Shown in pieces: positions 24,913 through 39,188 of a stretch of 64,000 nt of DNA. The position numbers and the translations under genes are program-made. The notes beneath the pieces are model-generated. The model had not been told where the DNA came from and did not search any database. It saw only the letters and a list, made by a program, of their open reading frames with translations. Position 1 is the first letter of the stretch; the number at the start of each line of letters is the position of its first letter. Origin of the DNA: Erinaceus europaeus (taxonomy: Eukaryota > Chordata > Mammalia > Eulipotyphla > Erinaceidae); assembly GCF_950295315.1 (NCBI RefSeq), contig NC_080171.1:90207016-90271015 (forward strand), given 5' to 3'.

Positions 24913-25582
24913 ATATACCCCTTTCCCATATTTTGGAGCTACTCTCTTCCCTGATCCAGCTTTCTGGTAATTTTTGCAGCCATGGCATCGTCTCCCCAGA
25001 CAATAACTTAGATCCACCTGTATATCAGATTTCAGGCTCAGGGAAAAAAACAAAACAGTATATCCACAGGCCCTTTAGAATATAACTAAAATATTCCTGC
25101 TAGCTATCTACAAAATAGAGGACCCCCCAACTCTTTATCTGAACTATTCCAGCCTTTAGGTCCATGATTGGTCAACAATCTGTTTGGCTTTGTATGTTAA
25201 CTCTCTTTTCAGCCACCAGTCTCCAGATGCTAGCAAGATCCTAACTATACTTCCCTGGACAGACAACCCCACCAATGTGTCCTGGAGCATCACTTCCCCA
25301 GAGCCCCACCCTACTAGGGAAGGAGAGAGGCAGGCTAGGAATATGGATGGACCAGTCAATGCCCATGTTCAGTGGGGAAGCAATTACAGAAGCCAGACCT
25401 TCAACCTTCTGCATCCCACAATGACCTTGGGTCCATAATCCCAGAGAGATAGAGAATGGGAAAGCTATCAGGCGAAGAGATGGAATCCGGAGATCTGGTG
25501 GTGGGAATTATGTGGAGTTGAACCCCTCTTATCCTCTGGTTTTTTCAATGTTTCCTTTTTATTAAAAAAAAGAAAGAAAGAA
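24913..25582 (+). mobile_element. 5'-truncated L1 insertion, 3' UTR only
   Basis: About 670 bp of L1 3' UTR ends in TTATCCTCTGGTTTTTTCAA, TTTCCTTTTTATT and an (AAAG)n-rich tail. The 14-bp direct repeat AGAAAGAGGGACAG lies at 24899-24912 and 25583-25596. This pair of target sites defines both boundaries. Confidence 0.9.
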
Positions 25583-25757
25583 AGAAAGAGGGACAGAAAA
25601 GTGTCTCCTAGTTCTGAGGGTCCATATTCTTATGGCTATGTGATTATCTTTATCAATCTAACAGGCACAAATGATTTGTTTAGTCACTGAGAGATGTAGA
25701 CAAACTCCAGTCCTCAATACAAATCACCTTAATTTTGCAGAAAGCTGTCTATTTTCT

Positions 25758-26017
25758 TTTTTTTTAAAATTTTTTATTTAAGAAAGGATTAATGAACAGA
25801 AACATAAGGTAGGAGGGGTACAACTCCACACAATTCCCACCACCCAATCCCCATAACCCACCCCCTCCCATGGTAGCTTTCCCATTCTCTAGCCCTCTGG
25901 GAGCATGGACCCAGGGTCATTGAGGGTTGCAGATGGTAGAAGGTCTGGCTTCTGTAATTGTTTCCCTGCTGAACATGGGCGTTGACTGGTCGGTCCATAC
26001 TCCCAGTCTGCCTCTCT
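25758..26017 (-). mobile_element. 5'-truncated L1 insertion, last ~260 bp
   Basis: The 15-bp repeat AGCTGTCTATTTTCT at 25743-25757 and 26018-26032 flanks an L1 3' end whose poly(A) appears as poly(T) on the left. Its sequence closely matches the 46.65-kb copy. Confidence 0.92.
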
Positions 26018-26295
26018 AGCTGTCTATTTTCTAAAGTGCTCACATCTATTATCTCTCTGAGGGGCCCTGAAAAGGACTATGAAACCTGCAAAATGCCAGG
26101 CGCACATGGGATAGCACTGCTTTTTGTCGTTATTATTTTTATTTATTTATTTTCATCCTAGTGTTTATTTACATAGTATTGGTCAGCTAAATAGATGAAG
26201 GCAACTGAAGTGTCCTTCAGCAGTTGATCGACTAAGGAAGACATGATCCTTTTGTACAATGGAATACAATTTAGTTATAAACAGATGGATTTTGG

Positions 26296-26575
26296 GACAG
26301 GTGGTGGTGCACCTGGTTAAGCACACAGAGCACTAAGCTCAAGGACACACGTAAAGATCTGGGTTCAAGCCCCTGATCCCCACTTGCAGTGCAGGTGTCT
26401 ATCTTCCTCCTTCTCTGTTTCCCCCCCCCCAATTTTTTCTGTCCCATAGCATAAAATTAAAAAAAAAAAGTAAAAAATAGCCACCAGGAATGGTGGATTC
26501 TTAGTGCCAGTCAGCACTGAGTCCCAGTGATAGCCCTGGATTGAAAAAAAAAAAAAGAAAAGAAAAGAAAAGGAA
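26296..26575 (+). mobile_element. Full-length tRNA-derived SINE (long variant)
   Basis: The 13-bp repeat AGATGGATTTTGG at 26283-26295 and 26576-26588 delimits 280 bp. It contains the tRNA-like head, a B-box-like GGTTCAAGCCCCTGATCC, a pyrimidine-rich body, an A-run, then a second segment (GGTGGATTCTTAGTGCC...) and an (AAAAG)n tail. The second segment also occurs near 55.04 kb, so it is part of a longer SINE subfamily. Confidence 0.88.
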
Positions 26576-26837
26576 AGATGGATTTTGGCATTCAGAAAAA
26601 TGGGAGGAACTTGAAGGGATTATGCAAAGTGAGAAAAGTCAGTAGGGAGAAGACAAGTGTTGTTGTGTGCAACATAAAGATATTAAACTGACAGACAGGA
26701 TGAAGCAAAAGGAATGACCCGTGGGCATGGGCAGCAGAACTGGGGTAGAAGCTATGAGCATGGGGGAGGGGAGACAAGAGGGAGGTTGTAAATAAAATGG
26801 TGTGGGTTAGGATTTTTTTTTTAATGTGACAAAGGGA

Positions 26838-26976
26838 TATAATGAAATAATATATAATGAAATATATATAATATAATATAATAATATAATAAAATATATA
26901 ATATAATATATAATATAATATAATATAATATAATATATTATATAATATATAATATATATTATATATTATATATAAT
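26838..26976. repeat. AT-only (TATAA)n-type array
   Basis: About 140 bp composed almost entirely of ATATAATATAAT-type units, highly self-complementary. The long antisense frame here is low complexity. Confidence 0.95.
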
Positions 26977-26989
26977 GAAATCACACAGG

Positions 26990-27560
26990 AGTCAAGTCAG
27001 TCTCAGATCTCTTTCTTCTTTGTCCCCGTTTACCCTTATCCTTTCTGTGCGAGTCTCATCCTCTCAAGCTCTCTTTTCCCTTGATGTGGAGCCAAGGGTA
27101 CATGTAGCTCTAAGTTAGGGCTTTACAGTTTTCTAAGTGTAGGAAGAAAAGGACTTTCCTTACCAGGTCCACTTAGAAAAACTTGTGGGATAGCTCTGAC
27201 AGGAAGATTTGGGAAGCTATTACTTCCCCATATGGGTCACTCAGGTATCACTGTGACTAGAGGGAGCAAATTGTTTTCCTAGAAACATCTCTAGTGAGTG
27301 GTGACTCCATTATCCATGTCTGCTATAACAAATACTACACAGCCAGTGGCTAAAAAAAAAAAACAAGATAAATATATCGTCTTATATTTCTGGTATCTTA
27401 AAGTTCAAAATCAGATGATGGGTGTTCTGGAGTCTTGGCAAGGCACAGTCATTTCAGAAACTTTGGATGACAATCAGCTCCTTGTCTCTTGCAGCTTTTG
27501 GTGGCTGCCAGCATTCCCTGACCATGGCAGCAGCATTCTAGTTGTCAAGCCCAGCATTTT
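26990..27560. other. Unique intergenic sequence
   Basis: No repeat or gene was recognised. A run of 12 adenines interrupts it near 27351. Confidence 0.4.
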
Positions 27561-27570
27561 CTTTCTTTTT

Positions 27571-27900
27571 TAAATTTATTTATTGGGGAATTAATGTTTT
27601 ACATTCGACAGTAAATGCAATAGTTTGTACATGCATAGTATTTCTCAGTTTTTCATATAACAATACAACCCCCACTAGGTCCCCTGTCATCCTTCTTGGA
27701 CCTGTATCCTCCCCCCCAACCCACCCCAGAGTCTTTTACTTTGGTGCAATACAAGAGATAATAATATATTCTAGCCTGCTCCACCACTCTGAAGCTTCCC
27801 CCCCTGCAGGTGGGGAGCAGGGTCTCAAAGCAGGCTCCTTGTGCTTGGTTAACATGTGCACTCAACCAGATGTTCCACTGCCGAGCCTCAACAGGCTGAT
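27571..27900 (-). mobile_element. L1-type 3' end plus SINE remnant, both reverse
   Basis: 27571-27770 is the reverse of the alternative 3' end seen at 2.39 kb (TTATTGGGGAATTAATGTTT and onward). From about 27775 the sequence becomes a minus-strand SINE head (CTGCAGGTGGGGAGCAGGG, then GTGCTTGGTTAACATGTGC). The order suggests a SINE beside or inside the L1 tail. Confidence 0.6.
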
Positions 27901-28118
27901 TGTTAATGACTCCATCTTGCTGGAGATACCAGGAAGGAAGGCACTGTGTCCCTACTTATTAAAGGAGGGAGGCGCTGGAGCTGCTTTGTGTGCCACAGCT
28001 GGCAATTTTGCTGTCTCTCTAGCACAGTGGTTTTGGAAACTGACTTCTTGGTTTCTGAGTCTCTGAGGCAGAAGCCTGAAGCTTGAGTTCCTATTACCAA
28101 CTGCCAATGCGACAAGCT

Positions 28119-28136
28119 ACCAGCAGAGGGCAGCTG
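28119..28136 (+). promoter_or_regulatory. CTCF-like binding motif
   Basis: ACCAGCAGAGGGCAGCTG matches the CTCF core consensus (CCASYAGRGGGCRS) throughout. It lies in a GC-richer unique stretch with no obvious repeat. Occupancy is inferred only. Confidence 0.5.
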
Positions 28137-28574
28137 TGGGAAGCCATCCAAGGACAGCCCTCCCAGCCTCCACCCTCAACCCCACCCCCATTAGAACTAA
28201 TTAAGCCACAGGAGGCAAGAGGCAAGTGCATTTCTGTGTGGTGAAAGCAAACAGATCTACTCCTGGGTTTTTCTTTGCAGGGCATCCGCAGGGAAAAACT
28301 GTCTATGGGTTTTCAAGAAGCAGACTGGATGGTGCCAGAGGTGACTGCCTGCAAAAGAACATAGAACACAGGGGCCAGGCCCTAGGGCGTCTTCCCTACC
28401 CCTCCTCACCCAGCTTGGCCAAAAGAATAAGGAGAGTCTGGCCCAGCGTGAGAGATCTGTGAGACAATAGAGAGATTAGAGCCAAAGAAGCTGTTTGTTA
28501 AAAGGGACAAAAAGATTCTGACATACATAGGATGCTTACTTAGCCTTACCTATCCTGTTTTATTTTGTTTGTTT

Positions 28575-28850
28575 TGCTTTGGCTTCAGGGTTATTTCTGG
28601 GGCTCCGTGCCTGCACTACGAATCTCCTGTTCCTGGAGGTCCATTTTGTTACCCTTTCCATTACTGTTCTTGGATAGGACAGAGATAAATCGAAAGAGGA
28701 GGGGAAGACAGACACCTGAAGACCTGCTCCCCAGTAGGTAGGGAGCCAGCCCAGGGCTTGAACTGAGATCCTTATGCAGGTCCTTGCGCTGCTTCGTGCC
28801 ATGTGTGGTGTGCTTAACCCACTGTGCTACAACTTGCTCCCCCGTCCCCG
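28575..28850 (-). mobile_element. tRNA-derived SINE
   Basis: Read on the minus strand, the head GGGGGAGCAAGTTGTAGCAC leads into GTGGGTTAAGCACACC, a degraded B box and the GA-rich body (plus-strand GGACAGAGATAAATCG). It is diverged from the clean copy at 28974. Confidence 0.75.
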
Positions 28851-28973
28851 TGTTCTTAAAACATAATGAACTACAAAAACATTTTGGGTGACCTCACTGG
28901 CTGGCTTTCAGTGCTAAAGTCCAGGACAATTCAACAGGACACTGGATATTTATATATAATGTATGCACATTCA

Positions 28974-29247
28974 GGGGAGTCGGGCAGTAGCGCAGTGGGT
29001 TAAGTGCAGGTGGCGCAAAGCACAAGCACCGATTTAAGGATCCCAGTTCTAGGCCCCAGGTTCCCACCTGCAGAGGAGTCCTTTCACAGGCGGTGAAGCA
29101 GATCTGCAAGTGACTATCTTTCTCTCCTCCTCTCTCTATTTCTTTCTGTCCTATTCAACAACAATGACATCAATAACAACAACAACAATAAAACAAGGGC
29201 AACAAATTGAGTAAATAAATGTTTTTAAAAATTAAAAAACAAAAGTG
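28974..29247 (+). mobile_element. Full-length tRNA-derived SINE (ERI-type)
   Basis: It starts GGGGAGTCGGGCAGTAGCGC and proceeds through AGTGGGTTAAGTGCAGGTGG (A-box region), a B-box segment, a CT-rich body, the CAATAACAACAACAACAATA stretch and an AAATAAATG tail. TGCACATTCA flanks it at 28964-28973 and 29248-29257. This is the commonest SINE type in the window and one reason for the hedgehog assignment. Confidence 0.92.
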
Positions 29248-29439
29248 TGCACATTCACAAGCACCCATATGGATGGAGCACAAACACACATATCAACTAA
29301 ATTGCATTAAATGTTTCTCAAGGCCAGGCCTGAATATCAGCACAAATCTGCACTGCATTGATCAAACCAGTCAACCATTTCTAATCTTCATTTCCTTATT
29401 TGCGAAATGGAAGTCTTCTTTCTTTTGTTTTGCTTCATT

Positions 29440-29910
29440 TTATTTTGCTGAGCTGGAGCCTGCTTATGCATATATGATTTCACTGTTCAAAGTCACTTTT
29501 TTCATCCAGACAGAGAGACAGAGGGAAGAAGACAGAGAGACAGCACAGTACTAGACCATCCCCCGACACTTTGGCACTGCCATGTGGTACTATGGCATAA
29601 ACTGGGGCCTCAGAGAGCATGCCCAGGTAGCTTTCTCTCACCCTAGCTTCACTCCCTAGCCTTGTTCGTTTTTGTTTGCAAACAGGGTTGTTACTGGGTT
29701 TCAATACGTGCCTGAGGATTACTAACTGATACAAGTGGTGCCTCTCTCTCTCTCTCTTTCTCTGTCTCTCATAGAGACAGAAACAGTTGGGGGGAGAAAG
29801 GGGGAGCAGCATTGACCCACTGCTCATGAAACTTCACCTCTGTAGTGTGAATTGGAAGTTTGAATGGTCCACCACATGGTCCCTGGCCGGTATTTGTTTG
29901 TTACGTCATC
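29440..29910 (-). mobile_element. Two diverged SINE remnants in tandem
   Basis: GA-rich SINE bodies occur at about 29505-29545 and 29745-29800, each followed by decayed head sequence (near 29640 and 29880, the latter ending CCACATGGTCCCTGGCCGG). The plus-strand CT repeat at 29740-29762 belongs to the second. No target-site duplications were found. Confidence 0.55.
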
Positions 29911-30473
29911 AAGCTAGGGAGCATTAGGTGCTTACTCAGAAGTTGAGGTGCCAAGTCATGTTTACCCAAGGAATCTTGGGATTTGCCCTTATTTCTTTTA
30001 CCAAGACCTCAGTTTTTATAAGAAGCATTGACCAGGTAGCCCTGTCCTTGTCTCTGTCCCCAAACCAACATCTCCCAGGGATGCTCTCATCTATGGAACA
30101 ATATTGGTTTTTTTTTTATTGCACATGGTCCTTTTATTCTCTGCAGCCCCCCCCCCCCCAAATCCCTTTGCAGACCAGAGGCTCAGGTCCCGCAGGGAAC
30201 TTTTATCTACAGTCTTGAGACTGACAGTGATAAATAGCAACACCGGGGTAGTAGTTCTAGACAGATGATGCTGATGTGAAAGACTCAGGATAGAAATGTA
30301 ATGTGGGTGTTGAGTCATAAGCTAGCTATCAGGTTGACTTCCAGTTACTGCTGGGTTAGGAGGACATATGTGGTGATTTAAAGGTCCCGAGATGTCCTTG
30401 TGGCTTATGGAGAGCTTCTGGCTGGACGGATATATCTGGGTAAAGGGCAGAAACTTCCTAGAGGAAGCTGTCA

Positions 30474-31410
<937 letters not shown>

Positions 31411-31413
31411 TCA

Positions 31414-32139
<726 letters not shown>

Positions 32140-33169
32140 TCAGGGCTCATCTGTGAACAGCTGGACCTGATCCCCCACTTTCAGGTTGCCATAGATTGTT
32201 CCTATGTGCAGCACATACCCTCCTTGCACCTGAACATTCTTCACTGTAAACTCCATTTTATCTCCACTGCTGTCATCCACCTTCACCAGGTAGCCTTCAT
32301 CATAGGTCTGACCTCCTTGCTCGGCATAGAAACAGGTCTTGTCCAGCACAACCCCACACTCTTGGCCTGTGGACACCTCTCCCACAAACATCTTATCCCT
32401 GCTCAAAGCCATCACTGTAGCCAATGTGCTCTCAAACACATAGCTACCACTGGAATCTGAATGGTAATTATATTTTGGGGAATCATCTGTTGCTTCCAGA
32501 TCCTTTTCCCGGAGCTCCTCAATAGCATAAATATCCAGCATGATGTGGTCTTCCCCACCAGCTCTCTTGCCTTGCGACTTCAACTGGGCCAACTTTCTCT
32601 CCTCTTCAAAGCCATCCATATCAACCACCATGCCCTTCTCTTCAGCAATTAGTCCAGTGAGATCCACTGGAAATCCATAGGTGTCATAAGCCAAGCAGTG
32701 TCTGTCCCCAGGAATAGTCTTGCTGTCTCCCGGGCTCTGAATTTTTCTGTCTAGGATGTGACGCCCTCTACTGAGAGTCTTAAGAAACTGCACTTCTTCA
32801 TTAATGATGTCCTTCACCATATCTGGGTCCTTCTTTAGCTCAGGAAATGCATCTCCCAGAGACTGGACAACAACATCTACTAATGTAGCAAAGAAACCTC
32901 TGTTGGCATTGAGTTTTTCATGAGAGTATCAAACAGCCCGGTGAAGAATCCATCTCAACACATACCCTTGTCCTGTATTATCAGGTCAACCACCATCGGC
33001 CAGTGCCACCATGATAGTGTGAGCATGGTCTGCCAGTACTCGGTAGGCCATGTCGATCCCATCAGTATCCTCAGCACCAACCTTCCCAGTGTATGGCCGG
33101 GCACCTGTGTCCTTCTGAACGGCTTCAAAGTAAGGAACAAAAAGTTCAGTGCCATAGTTAGACATCTTA

Positions 33170-33978
<809 letters not shown>

Positions 33979-33989
33979 TTAAAAATTTT

Positions 33990-34290
33990 TTAATATATTT
34001 ACTTATTTTCCCTTTTGTTGCGCTTGTTTTTATTGTTGTACTTATTATTGTTGTTGTTATTGATGTTGTCATTAGATAGGACAGAGAGAAATAGAGAGAG
34101 GAGGGGAAGACAGAGCGGGGAGAGAGATAGATACCTGCAGACCTGCTTCACCACTTGTGAAGTAACTCCCCTGCAGGTGGGGATCCTGGGGCTTGAGCCA
34201 GGGGCTGGGACCGGGGGCTCAAACCAGGATCCTTATGCTGAGCTTTGCACCATGTGTGCTTAAACCACAGCGCTACTGCATGACCTCTAC
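33990..34290 (-). mobile_element. tRNA-derived SINE with duplicated B-box region
   Basis: The minus-strand order is head (near 34290), B-box region, GA body and a TTGTTG-rich segment down to about 33990. The B-box neighbourhood is present twice: GGGGCTTGAGCCAGG (34190-34204) and GGGGGCTCAAACCAGG (34214-34229) are adjacent diverged copies. Confidence 0.8.
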
Positions 34291-34329
34291 AATATCGGAA
34301 TCTTCATCTCAACATGTTTATGATTTTCT

Positions 34330-34775
34330 CCTTCAGAGCACAAAAATATTGAATATGCAGTTTCTTTTTTCTGTCCTCCGTTTACACTTAAATTTAGCAA
34401 TGAATACAGGCATGTCATAAACATCTTTTTATATGGCACAGAATATTTCCATATGTGCCTCTTGGTACCTCTCTCATTCAATGTTTAGTCCACCCTCTTT
34501 TTGAACTACTATAAATAATACTTCAGAAAAAGAAATCTTCATGAGCATATCTGTTCCTTATTTTAGGAAGGTTTTTTTTTTTAGAAAAATATTGCAGAAA
34601 TCCAATTACTAAAATTAAATCATATTTTAAGACTCTCTATGTACATCACAAAACAATTTTCCCAAACAGTTGCCATAGTTTACATGTCTACCAGCAGTGT
34701 ATGAGAGTCTTTATATTATCATCCTATTCTCAAAAGCAATGGACATTCATTTCTTGTTTTGGCTTCATTTTTTAA
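34330..34775 (-). mobile_element. Old L1 ORF2 fragment, left part
   Basis: The diverged L1 text includes CCAGCAGTGTATGAGAGTC, the minus-strand counterpart of a standard L1 3' ORF2 segment. It is separated from a further old L1 segment (35434-35760) by younger insertions. Confidence 0.6.
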
Positions 34776-34779
34776 AATG

Positions 34780-35430
34780 TTGATACTTTTTATTTATTGA
34801 ATAGAGAGGGAAATTAAGAGGGAAGAGAGAAGAGGGAGACAAAGAGAGACATCTTCACCACTCATGAAGCTTCCCTCTGCAGGAGGGGAATGGGATCTTT
34901 TTTTATTTTTTATTTATAAAAAGGAAACATTGATAAAACCATAGGATAAGAGGGGTACAACTCCACACAATTACCACCATAAAACTCTGTATCCCATCCC
35001 CTTCCCTGATAGCTTTCCTATTCTTTAACCCTCTCGGAGTATGGACCCAGGGTCATTGTGGGAGGCAGAAAGTTGAAGGTCTGGCTTCTGTAATTGCTTC
35101 CCCACTGAACATGGGCATTGATTGGTCCATCCGTACTCCCAGCCTTTCTCTCTTTTTATCTAGTGGGGAAGGGCTCTGGGGAAGAGGAGTTCCAGGACAC
35201 ATTGGTGGAATTGTCTGTCCAGGGAAGTCTAGTTGGCATGACCCTAGCATCTGGAACCTGGTGGTTGAAAAGAAAGTTAACATACGAAGCCAAATAAATT
35301 GTTGACCAATCATGGACATAAGGGCTGGAATAGTGCAGATGAAGAGTTGGGGGCTCTCCATTTTGTAGACAGCTAGTAGGCATATTTTAGTTATATTCCA
35401 AAGAGCCTGTGGCTATACTAGTTTTTTTTT
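34780..35430 (-). mobile_element. SINE piece and L1 3' fragment nested in old L1
   Basis: 34780-34892 is a minus-strand SINE piece (GA body plus part of the head). 34897-35425 is a hedgehog L1 3' UTR fragment, minus strand, homologous to 9.48-9.97 kb. After it the older L1 text resumes (GCACTGCTGGTGGGAATGTA at about 35440). Confidence 0.72.
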
Positions 35431-35433
35431 TCC

Positions 35434-35760
35434 TTCTGCACTGCTGGTGGGAATGTAAATTGACTTCATTTTTGTTAATTTAATAGGCAAAGAGTAATCT
35501 CTGACACTTTTAAATAAGTGCTTCTTTGATTATTAGAGTAAGTGAACATGATCTGTGTGTATGTTTGTTAACCAGCTATATTCCTCTTTTGAGAATTGTG
35601 TCTTTGAGCCTTTTATTCACTTATCTACTGGGGTCTTAGTGAATATAATTGATTTCCATGCATTCTGTACGCAATAGAGATAATAATCCTTTGTCATATT
35701 TGCTCTGTCTATTTTCCCAGATTGTTTTATGTGTTTTTCTTTGTGGTTACTTCTACCACT
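35434..35760 (-). mobile_element. Old L1 ORF2 fragment, right part
   Basis: The first ~30 bp read in L1 sense on the plus strand. From about 35550 typical minus-strand L1 text follows (for example TTTGTCATATTTGCTCTGTC). The mixture points to an old rearranged L1. Confidence 0.5.
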
Positions 35761-35764
35761 TCTA

Positions 35765-36750
35765 AGCTTCTACAGCCACCCCATCCTCCAAAGACTTGAT
35801 AAATATTAATTTATAATTGCAGATTTTATTTTTTCCTGGCATGAGTTGATTGTCAGATTCTATGAGAACATAAATGCGTGATTCTGTATTTATAAAAGGA
35901 ACACTTGTAATTAAGAATCATCTTTCCAAGGTTATGTTTTACTGATGTGTGTCAGATTTCTTCCCTCACCCTTCAGATTATAAACTTCATGGAAAGAAAC
36001 TGTATCTGTCTCATTCATTCTGAATTGTAGAAGCCCAGCACAGAATCAGGCACATATTAGGTGGGAGGGGGAAGGGAGCACTATATATCTACTGCTTAAT
36101 TATCCCCCTGATCTGTTTTAAGCCCTTAAGAACACTCTGGTTCTGACCCCGCATATAAGCTTCCAGAATAAATGTTCAAAAGTGCCTGACTACTTCCCAC
36201 AAAATTTCGGGAAGAGTGGGGGCTATGAGAAAGGAAAGCAGTAATTAAACGTGTGAAAGAGCATGAAGTGAACAGAAGTCAGGGCAGATGCAATTATGAC
36301 AGAAGATGTGGTTGCACTTATAAGTTGGAGCTAACTAGAAAACAATCTTGTTCATTTCTGAAATTCATCCACAATGCAAGTTGGAGTTATCTTTTTAAAA
36401 AGGTAAATCTGCTTATGTTATTTCCCTTGCTTTGCACCTTGCAAAGATTTCTGTTTGCACTCTGGATACATTTTAGAATCTACAGGGTCTATAAGGCTAC
36501 AGGGCCCTGTGTGCATTGTTCATATTGTTTCCTGTCTCTCTCCCCGTCTTGCCATGCCACTGTTAGTAGAAGTACTTTCTTCTTTTCTCATTAACTCTTG
36601 CACCTTTCCTGACTAGTAGTGTAATTCAAATATCCAGTGTTGTTCAGTGCTGTCTTCTCCCTTTGCTTCACCAATATCATGTCAACTGTCACTAATTCCA
36701 TGCTACTTGTCACTATCTAAAATGATCTTTATCTTTCTGTTTATTATCTG
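35765..36750. other. Unique intergenic sequence
   Basis: No recognisable gene or repeat apart from short low-complexity stretches. Confidence 0.4.
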
Positions 36751-36754
36751 TGAT

Positions 36755-37400
36755 ACATATTTTATTAGTGATTTAGTAATGATTAACAAGATTGTAGGAT
36801 AAAAAGGTTGAAATTCCATATAGTACCAACCAACAAAGTTCTGTATCCCCATACCCTCTATTGGATGTTTCCCTATTAAAAAATTATTATCGGGAATTGG
36901 GTGGTAGTGCAGCAGGTTAAGCGCAGGTGGCGCAAAGCACAAGGACTGGCGGAAGAATCCCGGTTCGAGCCCCCGGCTCCCCACCTGCAGGGGAGTCGCT
37001 GTCTGTCTTTCTCTCCCTCTCTCTGTCTTCTCCTCCTCTCTCCATTTCTCTCTGTCCTATCCAACAATGATGACATCAATAGCAACAACAATAAACAAGG
37101 GCAACAAAAGGGAATAAATAAATAAATAAAATTTTAAAAAATCATTATCTCTATTTGTTTTTTTCTTTATTGGATAGAAAAGGCCAGAAATTGAGAGAAA
37201 AGAGGGAATTAGAGAGGGAGAGAGACAGATACCTGGAGCATGGCTTCACCATTCAGAAAACTTCCTCCCAGCAGGTGGGGACCAGGGGCTCAAACATGGG
37301 TCCTTGTGCATTGTAACACATGCGTTCACCCAGTGCACCATCACCCAACCCCTTGGAGTTTCCCTATTTTTTATCCCTCTGGGATTATGGACCAAAATTC
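36755..37400 (-). mobile_element. L1 3' fragment split by two SINEs
   Basis: L1 3' UTR text (TTTTATTAGTGATTTAGTAA...) runs from 36755 to 36890 and resumes at about 37352 (GGAGTTTCCCTATTTTTTAT...). Between them lie a plus-strand ERI-type SINE (36892-37133, with imperfect repeats AAAATTATTATC / AAAATCATTATC) and a minus-strand SINE (about 37160-37351). Insertion order: L1, then the SINEs. Confidence 0.8.
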
Positions 37401-37409
37401 CTATGGTAT

Positions 37410-38998
37410 GCAGAAGGTGTTGTGAACCCAAGAGAGCAGAGGTCTTCCCTTTCGCCTCTACTGTTGTTGCCTCCTCATTAGAACAGTGCCTGTCACATAG
37501 CACAGGTGATGCCAAACACTTCCCTGATGGTATTAACTACAAAATCTCACAGAGAGTTGAGAGCACTGTGCGTGTGAATGAGACCACTGAATATTGCAGA
37601 AAGGTAAGTTTGCTGGACATGTGGAGAACAGTTCAGGACTGGAGAAGCTAGAGCCAGTGGAAGTAATGACATTATCTAATATATCTGACAGGAGGATCCA
37701 GAAAGAGCTGGTGGTGGAGGAATCATTTGCCATTAATGTTGGAATGGGAAAAGAAAAAGAATATCTAAAGTGAGCAGTTTATAGACCTCCAAATAATAAA
37801 ATTACCTCTAATGATAAAGAATGCTTAAATGTGCAGTAGTTTGCCAGAGCTATCTCATGGGATCCTCTCCATCACCATTCAAAGCAAGAAAGGTCCACGC
37901 TAACTGAGACTCAGGAAAGTTTTCTCAAAGGCATACAGTGGTGAATAGAGGCGGCGTATAGGATGTGGGTTCCTGAAGCTCAGTTCTGGGCTTTGCTGGG
38001 AAAACGCGGCTGCAGCATGGCTTTCCAGCAGTGAACTCCTGCCACAGATTGTGGTTGGTAAAATCATGCTTTGGAGTCAGAGATCTGGATGAAGAATCTC
38101 CTCTGGCTTTTGGGCCTGGAAAAGAGAAGTACAGTGTCTCTTCCTTTCATAAGAGAATAAAAATATCATAAATCAAGAAGGAAGCCATTTGCCGCCACAT
38201 TAACAGTAAATGCCATTTGCTCCGGTCATATCTCCACATCGGACTCTTTTGTCCCCCCACTTCTCTGCCTGTGGCTAAAATTATAGCGAAATGGAACAGG
38301 GACCAAGGGAAGAAAAAGATAAACAAGGGTCAGAAAGAGACTGTAGTGACGCCTCTCATGTAGGCAGATAGTCTGGTCTCTGTCTTCCCTCCAAACTGGA
38401 GCCAGAAACATCTTTATGGAGGTATTAATTACTGGTGCTATAGCAGGGAACCAGGAAATAGGCCCCTTGAAATATCTGAATGCATGTGTCACCAAAGAGG
38501 GGACAAGGGCAAGGAAGGTCCTTAAGATTCTCCTGAATTTGACACACCAAAGATTACCTACTACTCAATGCCAGTTACTTCACAGAACTTGAGTTACACA
38601 AATAATTTAAACCAGAATTTATATGATTATGTGTCCTTAAATTTGGGAGAAGAAAAGCGGAAGGCATTAAGGGTACCCAGAACGTGAATCTGGAGAACAA
38701 GGGATGGGGTGGAGGCATAGCAAATAGGACTCCTATAAGTATGTTCTCAGACTGTTATATCAACACTTCCACATGTTGGGATATTTTTTCCAAGCAATTT
38801 TTATCCAAATATTGACAGAGGGTCATTTGATAAGCCTCATATGTACAAATTGGCAATGGTTCGAGAATAATTTGGATAATGCAGAGGTAGCATTTATAGA
38901 CATGTAAGTTTGAAAGAATGAACTCCATAGTCCGGTGGCCCAGAGTACAAGAAGAAGACTGGTCCAAACAGTTGCAATCATTCAACTGCTTTTTCTAT
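37410..38998. other. Unique intergenic sequence
   Basis: No repeat class was recognised. Frames up to 89-115 codons overlap on both strands without known domains. One CpG-containing patch lies at 37.94-38.03 kb. Confidence 0.4.
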
Positions 38999-38999
38999 T

Positions 39000-39060
39000 T
39001 CTCCCTCTCCCTCTCCCTCTCCCTCTCCCTCTCCCTCTCCCTCCTCCCCCTCCCCTTACC
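39000..39060. repeat. (CTCCCT)n hexanucleotide repeat
   Basis: Seven CTCCCT units precede a C/T-rich tail. It is strongly strand-asymmetric, purine on one strand and pyrimidine on the other. Confidence 0.95.
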
Positions 39061-39091
39061 CCTCCCTATCTCTCTCTCGATATATAACATT

Positions 39092-39188
39092 TATTTTTTT
39101 AATTTTTATTTATAAAATGGAAATACTGACAAGACTATAGGATAAGAAGAGTATATTTCCACATAATTCCTACCCCCAGAACTCCTCT
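39092..39188 (-). mobile_element. L1 3' end fragment
   Basis: TTTTTATTTATAAAATGGAA, GACAAGACTATAGGATAAG and ACATAATTCCTACCCCCAGA parallel the 51.63-kb L1 tail in the same orientation. Only about 95 bp are present. Confidence 0.75.

Noticed and set aside
26592..26984. Minus-strand frame of 130 codons rich in I and Y
   Set aside because: Most of it translates the TATAA microsatellite.
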